A stretch of DNA of 33,851 bases from Alphaproteobacteria bacterium. Lineage in GTDB: Bacteria > Pseudomonadota > Alphaproteobacteria > Paracaedibacterales > CAIOTO01. The position numbers and the translations under genes are program-made. The stretch spans positions 1 to 33,851 of the forward strand of contig CANKZX010000013.1 of assembly GCA_947488275.1 (NCBI GenBank), in the 5' to 3' direction. The notes below the pieces were generated by a model. The model did no database searches. It was not told where the DNA came from and worked only from the letters and a program-made list of their open reading frames with translations. Within the stretch, counting starts at the first letter, position 1; each line of letters begins with the position of its first letter. Below are positions 22,321-31,382 of this stretch, one piece after another.

Positions 22321-24729
22321 CTACGCCGCATCGCGGATGCGTCCTCCGCATATTTTAAAAACGTCGGCAATGACATTATTCTGAAAGGTTTTCAAGTCAT
22401 CGTCTGTTAATGTTTGCTTTTTGGGTTGCAAGGTGACCTCTAACGCTATTGATTTTTGTCCTACAGGTGCCTTATCACCGCTGTATACATCAAACACGGA
22501 AACAGTTTGTACCAGTTCACGGTCGATTTTTTGGATAATTTTGATCAATTGATCTGCTGATACGGATTGATCAACCCAAAAGGCGAAATCACGTGATACG
22601 GCTTGATAAATAGCAGGTACAAATGCGCTGCGTTTATCTTTTGCTTTTGCGGGCAACTGGTCAATAAACAGTTCAAACCCAAGTGCCGTTCCGTTAATGT
22701 CGAGTGCTTTAATCACCGTTGGGTGAAGCTCGCCAAATACAGCAAGGATTGTACGTCCCTGTTTAACTGTTGCAACGCGCCCTGGATGAAAATAAGAAGG
22801 ACCATTTGATTCAATTTGAACATTGCTGATGCCAAACAAGTCGAGCGCTGTTAGGACATCTTCTTTAAGTGTAAAGATATTGGGTGCACTTTCAGTTCCC
22901 TGCCAATGGCGTTTCCCTTTATGAAATACCCGTAATCCCGATAGTGTGCGTGTTTCAACAAGGTTTTTATTTACGTTATGAAACTGTGGTGCATATTCAA
23001 AATAGGCACTGTTTGGTTGTGATCGTTTTTGTGCGTGTGATGCAATTTTTAAAAGTCCCGCTAGGACGCTTGGGCGTAGCACCGCCATTTCTGCATTGAG
23101 AGGCTTTGCTAAAGGGATGCCTGTCCCAAATAATTGCGCAACATCGGCTGGCACAAACGACCATGTATAAGCCTCATTATATCCACGATTGGTGAAGAGA
23201 GTCGACAAGCGTTCACGGGTATTATTCGCGGTCACAGGTAGCATTAATGGCAATGGAGTATCAGGAATAACATCATAGCTTCGCATGCGAAGGACTTCTT
23301 CAATTAAATCGACATCCATGGTTACATCATGTCGGTGGGATGGCACACTAACCGTAATGTCAGATTCAGAAGTGGTGATTTCGGTAAAACCAAGCTTTGT
23401 TAGAATTGTACGTGCGTTTGACAACGTTAGGCTGTGGTCACCTGACAAACCAATTAAACGTTCTTTTGTAAGGGTGACGTGAATTGGTTTAGGTGGTGTA
23501 TTTACAAACGTACCAACTTCTGTTGGATCAGACGCTGTACCGCCACACCATTCAATAATCAATTGTGTGGCATAGTCTAGACCAAAGAGCACATCTGCTG
23601 TATCCACGCCCCGTTCGAACCGTGTGCGTGCATCGCTTAAAATAGCTGTTGCTTGCCCTGTTAAAGCAATACGTGCGGGATCAAATAAGGCTGATTCCAA
23701 AATCACATCTGTTGTATCATCGTCGCATCCTGTGCTGGCGCCGCCCATAACACCAGCCAGTGAAATAACCCCCGATGCATCATCAATAACTGTCATTCCA
23801 GCGGATAAAGTATAAGTTTGATCATTAAGCCCCTTAAATATTTCACCGCTTTCTGCTGCGCGAATGCTAAGGGTTTTGCCTTGTACTTTGTTGGCATCAA
23901 ATACATGAAGGGGACGACCAAATTCAAGACATACATAATTTGTTGCGTCAACAAGGGCTGAAATGGGACGGCATCCTGCTGATCGCAGGCGGTCTTGTAC
24001 GTATTGCGGGCTTTGTCCATTTTTTAGTCCATTGATCACACGGATGGCGAAATGATGTGTGTGGGGATCCGTCACGGTTACGGTAATCGGACATGCTCCT
24101 TTTGTTTGCACAGATGCAGCAGGGTGTTTAACATTCGGTCGCTCAATAAGGGTGCCAATTCCATAGGCAGCAAGATCACGCGCTAATCCATAAACGGAAA
24201 AACAATCACTGCGATTGGGGGTGATGCTGACATCGATAATGGGGTCTGTCATGCAAAGGCTTGTTGCTAAATCGGCGCCGATCGTAAGATTTGCATCTAA
24301 ATCCATGATGCCGTCTGAATCTTCACCTAAATTTAGCTCACGCGCTGAACAGAGCATGCCTAAACTGTCGACGCCGCGAATGTTGCCTTTTTTTAAGGGA
24401 AGCCCTGTGTTCGGAATAACAGTGCCAACGCGCGCGAAGGCAACGTTCATGCCTTTCCGAACATTGGGTGCACCACATACAACCTGATGCAGAGTAGGGG
24501 TTCCGTCAGCTTGTTTGGTGCCATCCTCAATCGTGCAAAGACTTAATCGATCTGCATTTGGATGGCGATCACACGTTTTAACATGCCCAACGACAAATCC
24601 TTTTAGACGTTCACGGGGATCTTCAACATGTTCAACCTCTATCCCGATGGCAACTAGGGCATTTGTGATTTCAGCAAGTGACGCGGTTGTGTCAAGATGT
24701 GCCTTTAACCAGGAGAGGGAGAATTTCAT
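22321..24729 (-). CDS. pheT: Phenylalanine-tRNA ligase beta subunit
   Basis: An 802-residue protein of normal family length (E. coli 795). It opens MKFSLSWLKAHLDTT, followed by the EMAP/OB tRNA-binding domain (GFVVGHVKTCDRHPNADRLS, about 45-150), the B3/B4 editing domain with DATNYVCLEFGRPLHVFDA near 260-280, the B5 domain, and a C-terminal FDX-ACB anticodon-binding domain (SRDFAFWVDQSVSADQL, about 710-800). With PheS it charges tRNA-Phe. PheS is not adjacent: upstream there is a 300-base non-coding gap and a divergent gene. In most Alphaproteobacteria pheS and pheT form an operon, so here pheS must lie elsewhere. Confidence 0.96.
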   Translation of the reverse strand: MKFSLSWLKAHLDTTASLAEITNALVAIGIEVEHVEDPRERLKGFVVGHVKTCDRHPNADRLSLCTIEDGTKQADGTPTLHQVVCGAPNVRKGMNVAFARVGTVIPNTGLPLKKGNIRGVDSLGMLCSARELNLGEDSDGIMDLDANLTIGADLATSLCMTDPIIDVSITPNRSDCFSVYGLARDLAAYGIGTLIERPNVKHPAASVQTKGACPITVTVTDPHTHHFAIRVINGLKNGQSPQYVQDRLRSAGCRPISALVDATNYVCLEFGRPLHVFDANKVQGKTLSIRAAESGEIFKGLNDQTYTLSAGMTVIDDASGVISLAGVMGGASTGCDDDTTDVILESALFDPARIALTGQATAILSDARTRFERGVDTADVLFGLDYATQLIIEWCGGTASDPTEVGTFVNTPPKPIHVTLTKERLIGLSGDHSLTLSNARTILTKLGFTEITTSESDITVSVPSHRHDVTMDVDLIEEVLRMRSYDVIPDTPLPLMLPVTANNTRERLSTLFTNRGYNEAYTWSFVPADVAQLFGTGIPLAKPLNAEMAVLRPSVLAGLLKIASHAQKRSQPNSAYFEYAPQFHNVNKNLVETRTLSGLRVFHKGKRHWQGTESAPNIFTLKEDVLTALDLFGISNVQIESNGPSYFHPGRVATVKQGRTILAVFGELHPTVIKALDINGTALGFELFIDQLPAKAKDKRSAFVPAIYQAVSRDFAFWVDQSVSADQLIKIIQKIDRELVQTVSVFDVYSGDKAPVGQKSIALEVTLQPKKQTLTDDDLKTFQNNVIADVFKICGGRIRDAA

Positions 24730-25041
24730 AACTCATAATCCTTAAACAGTTTTTGTAGAAGTGGTGTGAATGTGTTGCCACATATGATTTCTTAGGAATG
24801 ACTATAACGCATCTGAGGGAAAAGGGGTATATATTAGTAGAAGATTCAGAAAAATCAACGTTTATCCGTGGCATGATACCCGATTTCTTACCCGTATTTA
24901 CCCGATTTGGTTGTTTTTGTTTAGAACAGAAGGGGATTATGCTGAAAAGCATTTGTTCATTGATTTAAGTTGCATTTTGAGGACATGTTTGCCTAAATAT
25001 AAATCAACAAATGAAACATGCGTGGATGCGGGGCGGAACTT
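24730..25041. other. Non-coding gap between pheT and ilvA
   Basis: This 312-base divergent intergenic region must hold the promoters of both genes, but I see no convincing -35/-10 pair. TACCCGATTT, TACCCGTATT and TACCCGATTT follow one another at 24878-24910, a short degenerate tandem repeat of unknown meaning. No T-box, riboswitch or leader-peptide attenuator is apparent. Confidence 0.4.
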
Positions 25042-26325
25042 ATGAATAGATCAGTTTGTTCGACTTATGAAACAGTGGATGAGATTGATGTTCTTGCACA
25101 GTCAGTGACGTTTGATAAAATCCGTGAGGCGACAAAAGAGCTTTCGAATGTTGTTGTTCGAACGCCAACGGTGCGGTCGCCATGGCTCAGTGATTATATT
25201 GGTGGTAATGTTTTTCTGAAACTCGAAAATTTACAAATAACGGGTTGTTTTAAGGCGCGTGGCGCTTATATGTGTATTAAAAATTTATCAGAAGCTGAAA
25301 AGGAACGTGGTATTGTAACCATGTCCACAGGCAATCATGCGCAAAGTGTTGCCTATCATGCGAAGGAAATGGGGATTTTAGCCACGATTGTGATGCCTGA
25401 AAATACACCAATTGCAAAGGTTGAACGTACCCGAAGTTTAGGGGCGTCCGTTATTTTGCATGGTAAAACAGTCCTTGAAGCACGTGATTTCACGTTGCAG
25501 CTGATGAAACGTAATAACTACGCTCTTGTGCATCCTTTTGATGATGTGAATATTATCATTGGGCAAGGGTCGGTTGGTGTTGAAATGCTGACAGACGTGC
25601 CTAATCTTGACGTGTTGTTGATTCCAATTGGGGGTGGCGGTCTTGCGGCGGGCGTGGCGATTGCGGCAAAAGAATTAAATCCCACTATACAAATTATTGG
25701 TATTCAATCGTCTTTTTGCCCATCCACAGCAGAGGTTCTTTTTCCGAATGTTATTTTGAATGAGACCCGAAAGGATTTTCAAACGATTGCTGATGGTATC
25801 GCCGTTCATTCACCAGGTCGTATTAACCTTAATATCTTACATAATTTGTTGGATGATATGTTGATTGTTAATGAGTCATCGATTGAAGCTGCTGTAGAAT
25901 CCCTTATTGTGCATAATAAAATTATTGCCGAAGGGGCAGGGGCTGCAGGTGTTGCTGCTATTTTAGCGGGTAAAGACATATTAAAAGGTAAGAATGTTGG
26001 TACCATTATTTGCGGTGGTAATATTGATTCGCGTATTGTATCCAGTTTGCTGATGCGCGGATTGGTACATGAAGGTAGATTGATACGGCTAAAAATTGAA
26101 GTGTCTGATAGCCCTGGAATTGTTGCGCACCTGTCAACAATCATAGGCAAGGCAGGGGGAAATGTGTTTGAAATTAGCCATCAACGTCTTTTTAATCGAA
26201 CGATGATTAAAATGGGGTATGTGGATGCAATGGTTGAAACACGTGATGCGAATCATGCTAATCTCATTTGTAAAGCATTGATCGAAAATGGTTTTCCTGC
26301 AAAAGTTATGGAAGATTCATTTTAG
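25042..26325 (+). CDS. ilvA: Threonine ammonia-lyase (threonine dehydratase) with C-terminal ACT domain
   Basis: A 427-residue PLP enzyme. The cofactor lysine is K71 in LENLQITGCFKARGAY (Ser of the usual TGSFK is Cys here). STGNHAQSVA and the phosphate loop IPIGGGGLAAGVA are present. Residues ~345-425 form a single ACT domain (LKIEVSDSPGIVAHLSTIIG). It deaminates threonine to 2-oxobutyrate, feeding isoleucine synthesis or threonine breakdown. A single ACT-like domain fits the shorter allosteric TdcB/IlvA group rather than the 510-residue E. coli IlvA. ATG 25042 is preferred to ATG 25018 because GGGGCGGA lies before it; 25018 has no ribosome site. No other branched-chain pathway gene is nearby. 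Confidence 0.9.
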   Translation: MNRSVCSTYETVDEIDVLAQSVTFDKIREATKELSNVVVRTPTVRSPWLSDYIGGNVFLKLENLQITGCFKARGAYMCIKNLSEAEKERGIVTMSTGNHAQSVAYHAKEMGILATIVMPENTPIAKVERTRSLGASVILHGKTVLEARDFTLQLMKRNNYALVHPFDDVNIIIGQGSVGVEMLTDVPNLDVLLIPIGGGGLAAGVAIAAKELNPTIQIIGIQSSFCPSTAEVLFPNVILNETRKDFQTIADGIAVHSPGRINLNILHNLLDDMLIVNESSIEAAVESLIVHNKIIAEGAGAAGVAAILAGKDILKGKNVGTIICGGNIDSRIVSSLLMRGLVHEGRLIRLKIEVSDSPGIVAHLSTIIGKAGGNVFEISHQRLFNRTMIKMGYVDAMVETRDANHANLICKALIENGFPAKVMEDSF

Positions 26326-26423
26326 AACCAATTCGACAACTTTTTACTTTATCCATTTTATGATTATTGTTACACATTAATCATGTCCGTTTATATTAAA
26401 GTGAAAAATTGTCGAATTGGTTC
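26325..26423. repeat. 99-bp long palindrome after ilvA
   Basis: Perfect 15-bp arms (GAACCAATTCGACAA at 26325-26339 and its complement at 26409-26423) continue inward imperfectly (TTTTTACTTTA against TAAAGTGAAAAA). A nested 7-bp stem ATGATTA/TAATCAT (26360-26366, 26378-26384) lies in the centre. The left arm starts at the last base of the ilvA stop codon. There is no T-run, so it is either a strong transcript-end structure or a small inserted element. Confidence 0.8.
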
Positions 26424-26450
26424 TGGAATTATTAATAATAGGAAATAGTT

Positions 26451-27552
26451 ATGCGCGCTGAAATTGAACAAGTCGTCGAATCAATTCGTCAATCAATAGC
26501 TCTCCTTCGGAGGCATCTTTGACTATGATAACGCATTAGGTCATTTGACATCATTGAATGAAAAGGCGGAATCTCCTCATTTATGGGATAATCCTTCGGA
26601 GGCACAAAAAACGTTAAAAGAACGCGATGCGTTAAATGCATCTGTTTCGCGTATTGCGTCACTTGAACAAGCTGTTATTGATCATTCTGATTTTATTAAA
26701 CTTGCTGAAGAAGAAGGTGATGATGCTTTATTAAAAGAATCTGAAGAGGCTCTTTTAATGTTAAAGCGTGATGTTGATCGGCTGCAGTTGGAAACTTTAT
26801 TGTCGGGCGAAGCTGATGGCAATGATTGTTTTATGGAAATTAATGCAGGTGCAGGCGGGACAGAGGCGCAAGATTGGACAGAGATGCTATCGCGTATGTA
26901 TATGCGATGGGCTGAAAAACGTGGTTTTAAAATGACGTTGATGGATGAAAATCCTGGTGAAGAGGCGGGAATAAAATCAATTACTGTCCAAATTCAGGGA
27001 AAACAAGCCTATGGCTGGTTAAAGGGTGAAAGTGGCGTGCACCGTTTGGTACGTATTTCACCGTTTGATTCAAATGCAAGGCGTCATACTAGTTTTTCAT
27101 CTGTTTGGGTATATCCAGTTGTTGATGAAAATATAAACGTTCAGTACGAAGAAAAGGATTTGCGTATTGATACGTACCGCGCATCAGGTGCGGGTGGACA
27201 GCATGTCAATAAGACGGAAAGTGCGATTCGTATCACCCACATACCAACAGGTATCGTTGTGCAGTGTCAAAATGATCGATCGCAGCATCGCAATCGTGCG
27301 CAAGCTTACGATATGTTAAAGGCACGTTTGTATGAGCGTGAGCTTCGAATGCGTGAAGAAGCCCACAACGCCCAAAGCGCCAGTAAAACAGACATTGGGT
27401 GGGGGCACCAGATTCGATCATATGTTTTACAGCCTTATCAGTTGGTTAAAGACACTCGAACGGGTGTTGAAAAGGGGAATGCCCACGGTGTTCTGGATGG
27501 TGATATCGATGAATTCCTTGAGGCTGCCCTTGCGCATAAATTAGTGGAGTAA
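26451..27552 (+). CDS. prfB: Peptide chain release factor 2 (programmed +1 frameshift)
   Basis: A 366-residue protein (E. coli 365) encoded in two frames: 23 codons from ATG 26451 to CTT 26517-26519, an in-frame TGA at 26520-26522, then +1 reading from GAC 26521 to the stop at 27552. The join gives ...LLRRHL-DYDNALGHL, as in other RF2 proteins. SPF at 203-205 (UGA/UAA recognition) and GGQ at 248-250 (peptidyl-tRNA hydrolysis) are both intact. RF2 ends translation at UGA and UAA; low RF2 raises frameshifting, giving autoregulation. holB starts directly after its stop codon. This is a functional recoded gene, not a pseudogene. Confidence 0.97.
26509..26523 (+). promoter_or_regulatory. RF2 programmed frameshift site
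   Basis: An internal Shine-Dalgarno-like GGAGG (26509-26513), three bases (CAT), then the slippery CTT TGA C. Spacing equals that of the E. coli prfB signal. Slow termination at this UGA lets the ribosome slip one base forward. Confidence 0.95.
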
Positions 27553-28359
27553 ATGATGTCAGATGAACATGATCGATTGCGACAGTTATTTGACGCTCAG
27601 CAAATGGCGCCTTGTTGGCTTATTCAAGGGATACCTGTTCAGGCACGTTTGTTTGCGGATCAATTAGCGTGTTATATTTTAGCATCGCCCCTTAATGGGC
27701 ATGGTATGACGGTGGATCTTGTTGAACGGCACATTAAAAATGGTTCATTCGGCAATAGTATGGTAATCCAAAAAAATGAAGATGCATCAGAAATTTCGGT
27801 TGATCAGTTGGTGCCTGTCTTTGATTTTCTGCATAAAAGTCCACTTATACCAGGATTTCGCGTTTTGATTATTGATTCGATCGACCAGATGAATCGTTTT
27901 GGTGTGAATAGCTTGCTTAAAAGCTTGGAGGAGCCTCCTCAAAAAACATATATTTTTTTGATATGCCGGCAATTGGCGGCTGTGTTGCCAACGATTCGTT
28001 CACGGTGTCAGATTGTGCATATAGATGAAAATGTGTCGATTCAACCTGTTTTTCATCAGAAAGAGGTTGGTGAATTGTTGCAATGTGCCTATCGTGGTGA
28101 TTTTGCGCAGGCTCAGCGATTGTGTGAGCGTCTATGTGGTGGCGATAAAGCCCAATATGATGTGCTGGCGATGGCGCTTTTTGATGTGCTTTATCACAAT
28201 GTGATTCAGTCAAAAAATGGAAATGAGGCTGAATTGTGGCTTCTTTTGACGCGTTTTTGGGAAGAAGCAAAAACAACCCATCTTGATCGACAGCATGCGT
28301 TTATGACCGTTTTGGCGAGTATTGAAAACCCGAGTGTTTTGAAAGCCGCTATTCTATAG
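27553..28359 (+). CDS. holB: DNA polymerase III delta' subunit (clamp loader)
   Basis: A 268-residue protein. Features of delta': CWLIQGIPVQARLFADQLA in the place of the ATP-binding loop (no GxxGxGKT, as in E. coli delta', which does not bind ATP), SVDQLVPVFDFLHKSP, FRVLIIDSIDQMNRFGVNS, LLKSLEEPPQKTYIFLI and the SRC motif in PTIRSRCQIVHI (about residue 150), which completes the neighbouring subunit's ATPase site. It is shorter than most (330-340), with a reduced C-terminal collar domain. ATG 27553 immediately follows the prfB stop, so the two are translated from one message. The end overlaps the convergent Rpn gene by 11 bases. Confidence 0.88.
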   Translation: MMSDEHDRLRQLFDAQQMAPCWLIQGIPVQARLFADQLACYILASPLNGHGMTVDLVERHIKNGSFGNSMVIQKNEDASEISVDQLVPVFDFLHKSPLIPGFRVLIIDSIDQMNRFGVNSLLKSLEEPPQKTYIFLICRQLAAVLPTIRSRCQIVHIDENVSIQPVFHQKEVGELLQCAYRGDFAQAQRLCERLCGGDKAQYDVLAMALFDVLYHNVIQSKNGNEAELWLLLTRFWEEAKTTHLDRQHAFMTVLASIENPSVLKAAIL

Positions 28360-29329
28360 CTATGTTTATCGATTGCTTAAGGGCTTTGAATTCAGTGGAC
28401 GTTAACCCCGAGAGCTCTATAATGGATGCATCATCCATGTTTCGGTTAATCATGTTAAGGGCAATCGCTTGCTTAGCTTGCAATTCACCTTTAGCTAATC
28501 CTTTGGCTTCACCTTCGGCTAATCCTTCCGCTCTCCCTTCGGCTTTTCCCTTCGCCAATCCTTTAGCCTCCCCCTTCATAATGGCGGCTTCTAACTCGTC
28601 ACGGTCATTATAGACTTTCTTCATGTAGAATGTATACGCACTGCGTTCTTTCTCCGTCATGCGAAGAATCCTCAGCTTGTCCGATACTTGCTGCATGTAG
28701 GGAGAATGATAATTCTCGGGCACCTTTTCGTGTTTCATCACATACAGCCATTCATCCATTTCCGTTAATTCTTTGACAAGTCGTTCATTAAATTGCGGCA
28801 CCGAAATGAAAAAATATTCAGGTAAAATATCGGTTGCATCAAATTCTTCATGGGTTTTCGGATCGGTGATGTGCACTTGAAGACGTTCATTGGATTCAAT
28901 GTCATGGATGATGGTTTTGCCGTGATAAACGGATCCAACTCCGTCCCCAATGGGAAAATAGAGCAAGGAAATATGAAACACCTTTACAATTTGCGTGTAA
29001 TCTTCGCGTTGTGCCAAGTTATCCACAATCAATCGCGCGGTGTTAAAGCATGCTTTATGAATGAACGAATTCTTCACATTTCGTTCAATTTCGATGATGT
29101 ATTTGTGGTGATTTTCATCCTCCACAATTAAATCAGCAATGCTGCGTTTGTCTTTTGGGTCTTCTTTATTGCTTTCGGATTCCAATAACGCAATGATTTT
29201 AACGGCGCTATAGCCTTTTGTTTTGAGGAGCGCTGAAATGAATCCTTCGACAATTTCATAGTCGCCCTTATCCTTCAAAAGGTATTTGATGGCGTAATCA
29301 AAACTAATCAGTTGCTTGTCGGATATCAT
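28349..29329 (-). CDS. Rpn-family PD-(D/E)XK nuclease/putative transposase
   Basis: A 326-residue protein. The N-terminal opening ISFDYAIKYLLKDKGDYEIV and the core RSIADLIVEDENHHKYIIEI with D66 and E80 match the Rpn/PD-(D/E)XK transposase-like family (PDDEXK_2), whose E. coli members (RpnA-E) promote RecA-independent recombination and nick DNA. Residues ~252-283 are a tetrapeptide repeat, (K/E)GxA, in about eight copies. The last 40 residues (ASIIELSGLTSTEFKAL) resemble the helical tail often seen in the family. It may be a remnant of a mobile element, but no terminal repeats flank it. Its 3' end overlaps holB. Confidence 0.88.
   Translation of the reverse strand: MISDKQLISFDYAIKYLLKDKGDYEIVEGFISALLKTKGYSAVKIIALLESESNKEDPKDKRSIADLIVEDENHHKYIIEIERNVKNSFIHKACFNTARLIVDNLAQREDYTQIVKVFHISLLYFPIGDGVGSVYHGKTIIHDIESNERLQVHITDPKTHEEFDATDILPEYFFISVPQFNERLVKELTEMDEWLYVMKHEKVPENYHSPYMQQVSDKLRILRMTEKERSAYTFYMKKVYNDRDELEAAIMKGEAKGLAKGKAEGRAEGLAEGEAKGLAKGELQAKQAIALNMINRNMDDASIIELSGLTSTEFKALKQSINIAIE
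28481..28576 (-). repeat. 12-bp tandem repeats inside the Rpn gene
   Basis: About eight degenerate 12-bp units encode the (K/E)GxA tetrapeptides. In-frame gain or loss of units would change linker length without breaking the frame. Confidence 0.75.
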
Positions 29330-29362
29330 GGGTGTGGCTTTGGTTTTTATATGTGTACGCCT

Positions 29363-29371
29363 AGTATAGCA
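29363..29371 (-). promoter_or_regulatory. Possible extended -10 promoter of the Rpn gene
   Basis: On the minus strand TGC-TATACT, an extended -10, lies about 35 bases before the Rpn ATG. The -35 (GTGATT, 17 bases upstream) is poor. Confidence 0.3.
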
Positions 29372-29387
29372 TAAAAAACAAGAGGAA

Positions 29388-30167
29388 TCACCTGAAAGTG
29401 ATGTTGTTTGCTTTGTCTTTATATGAAGGGCGTATAAACCGATAACTTAAATATAAAATGGGTGTTCCTAAGATATTTATAATAAATCTAACGATATAGC
29501 CTGCTAGTACATATGAAATGATGACACTATAAAGTGTAAGTGGTTCTGGATTGAAGACGATCCAGGCTAGAATGCTAAACAGGAAATTGTCTATTAATCC
29601 CGATATGAAGGTTGAGATGTTTTGCCTTAACCATAAATGACGACCGTTTGTTTTGTTTTTTATCCATTGATAAATAAGAATATCTATATGTTGACTAATG
29701 ATATATGCGATTAAGCTTGAAATAAAAAAGCGTGCAGAGGGTAAAAATACAATAAATAGACTTTTGTAGATGTCTTCTTGATGTATTTCTTTAATGCCAG
29801 GATGGGCAAGGCATAGAATCATCCAAAGGCTAACAACAAGTTGTGCTGCAAAGCTGATCGTTATTGACTGTCGTGCTGCTTTTGGACCAAAATGCTCTGT
29901 TATAATATCACTTGCAAGAAACGTTGTGGCAAATAAAACAGTTCCAAGGGCAATAGGTTCTGGTGTTGACCAGTAAATTCCAAGACGCAAAACCTGAATA
30001 TTAGCAACAACAACGGCGAGGGCACTGTAAACCCATAAACCCGCGTAGCCATACCGACAGGCACCAATAATCATGACAATACACACCAGAAATGTTAGAA
30101 GCGAGGCAAATTCTGATGGGAGTGTTTGTAGGTATAGGATAAGGTTTTCAATCTGGTGATCGATCAT
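29388..30167 (-). CDS. yhhQ: Queuosine precursor transporter (YhhQ/VUT family)
   Basis: A 259-residue protein with about six or seven helices. The family signature is clear: VVVANIQVLRLG, LGTVLFATTFLASDIITEHF, GPKAARQSITISF. YhhQ proteins import 7-cyano-7-deazaguanine or queuine precursors for tRNA wobble modification; salvage is common in bacteria that lack the synthesis pathway. ATG 30167 (MIDHQIE) is chosen; ATG 30182 is an alternative. Either start overlaps the end of rppH (20 or 35 bases), so the two are probably one transcript. Whether de novo preQ genes exist cannot be judged from this window. Confidence 0.85.
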   Translation of the reverse strand: MIDHQIENLILYLQTLPSEFASLLTFLVCIVMIIGACRYGYAGLWVYSALAVVVANIQVLRLGIYWSTPEPIALGTVLFATTFLASDIITEHFGPKAARQSITISFAAQLVVSLWMILCLAHPGIKEIHQEDIYKSLFIVFLPSARFFISSLIAYIISQHIDILIYQWIKNKTNGRHLWLRQNISTFISGLIDNFLFSILAWIVFNPEPLTLYSVIISYVLAGYIVRFIINILGTPILYLSYRFIRPSYKDKANNITFR

Positions 30168-30633
30168 TAAAATACCATGCAAATTCTTTTATAATGGTTT
30201 CGTACATTGGGCGTTTAAAATCAACGATATAGGTTGCGATGTCATTAACATTAACCCACTTATGTGTGGAAAATTCAGGATGTTCTGAAATTAAGTTCGT
30301 CACATCATGGTCTGTATTTAGCTTTAAAAGAAACCATTTGAGGCGTTGTCCCTGATAAACGCCGCCCCATAAACGTTCTTGTAATTCTTCTGGCCAGGCA
30401 AATGTTATCCACTCATTTGATTCGGCAACTAAGGTAACATCCTTGGCATGGATGCCTGTTTCTTCATAAAGTTCACGGTAGAGTGTTTGGATCGCTGATT
30501 CTTCAGGGTCAATACCGCCTTGTGGCATTTGCCATGCATCGGGTGTATTTAAGCGTTTGCCTACCCACACAGATTTATGAGAATTGACCAGCATAATGCC
30601 GACACCAAGTCGATAGTGCATCGTTGATCCCAT
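30148..30633 (-). CDS. rppH: RNA pyrophosphohydrolase
   Basis: A 161-residue Nudix hydrolase. The Nudix box is complete at residues 39-61 (GGIDPEES...RELYEETGI), with WQMPQGG just before and WLLKLNTDHD-like downstream segments typical of RppH. It begins MHYRLGVGIMLVN, matching the YR.nVGi.l.n start of the family. RppH removes pyrophosphate from the 5' end of mRNAs, opening them to RNase E decay. Length equals alphaproteobacterial RppH. It is followed with overlap by yhhQ. The 266-base gap upstream (30634-30899) shows no gene. Confidence 0.92.
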   Translation of the reverse strand: MGSTMHYRLGVGIMLVNSHKSVWVGKRLNTPDAWQMPQGGIDPEESAIQTLYRELYEETGIHAKDVTLVAESNEWITFAWPEELQERLWGGVYQGQRLKWFLLKLNTDHDVTNLISEHPEFSTHKWVNVNDIATYIVDFKRPMYETIIKEFAWYFNDRSPD

Positions 30634-30899
30634 TATTCGATTCCTTGCTCTTCATTGTAGTATTCTGCCTTATTTGAGGGGGATTCGTCAATCCAGAAGG
30701 GGGCTTTTGAACCGGTTTATATTTCGAAAATGATTGAATCGAGAAAAGCGTGATAATAATTCAAAGTAAAATTTAATTAATATAAATTTTTAGTTAAATT
30801 ATTCGGGATAAAATTTATCTTGCCCTTTTTTTCTCAGGTATCTGACGATGGATATATAAGTTACGTATTTCTATTGTTAAAAATCACAAAAAGGAAAGA

Positions 30900-31382
30900 A
30901 TGTTAATGAAAATGTGGTCATCATCTGAACTTAAACAATTGACAAATGGTTATTTGTCGGGTGTCTCAATTAAGGAACTTGCACGTCGTCTTAATCGTAC
31001 GCCAACGGCTTTGAATAAAGCATTAACACGTTTTGGGATTCGCCATCAACGAAAACCAAAGCGGATAACGTTTTGGAATGCATTTGGTGATGCCGATTTA
31101 AAAACGTACTCACCACAAACGGCAATTGCACGGTTTGATCGACGTTATCGTAAACATCAACGAGAACTGTGTAGTCGCTGGGTTCCTATGGATCAGGTTG
31201 TGAGTATACTTGAATCAAAAGGACATATCGTACAGTTATTAAAGGCGATGGAAAACCCACGTCAAAGTCTCTATCTATTTGATGGAAAACCATTACCTGC
31301 TTTGCGTCTTGTATTTATAGCTAATCGTTATCGACTTGAACGGAATGAAGGTCCTTTTTATGTGCATGGAGTAACGGAATAA
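30900..31382 (+). CDS. HTH DNA-binding protein, GcrA/SANT-like N-terminus
   Basis: A 160-residue protein. Residues ~5-47 (MWSSSELKQLTNGYLSGVSI then KELARRLNRTPTALNKALTR) form a helix-turn-helix of the kind found in GcrA- and SANT-like proteins: a Trp-led first helix, then xIxELARxLxRT and a recognition helix. The remaining 110 residues are basic, with no recognised domain. AAGGAAAG precedes ATG 30900. Its TAA overlaps the ATG of the next gene (TAATG), so the two are translationally coupled and perhaps work together. A transcription regulator is likely; the target is unknown. It is not long enough, nor similar enough in the C-terminus, to call GcrA. Confidence 0.6.
   Translation: MLMKMWSSSELKQLTNGYLSGVSIKELARRLNRTPTALNKALTRFGIRHQRKPKRITFWNAFGDADLKTYSPQTAIARFDRRYRKHQRELCSRWVPMDQVVSILESKGHIVQLLKAMENPRQSLYLFDGKPLPALRLVFIANRYRLERNEGPFYVHGVTE

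Noticed and set aside
24798-24968. A 56-codon plus-strand ORF between pheT and ilvA
   Set aside because: No ribosome site at a sensible distance, odd composition and no recognisable motif; likely chance.
26451-26522. prfB as a pseudogene because of the early TGA
   Set aside because: The TGA is the programmed frameshift site; the downstream frame is complete with SPF and GGQ.
28349-29329. Complete insertion sequence around the Rpn gene
   Set aside because: No terminal inverted repeats or target duplications flank it, and its 3' end overlaps holB, which argues for a settled gene.
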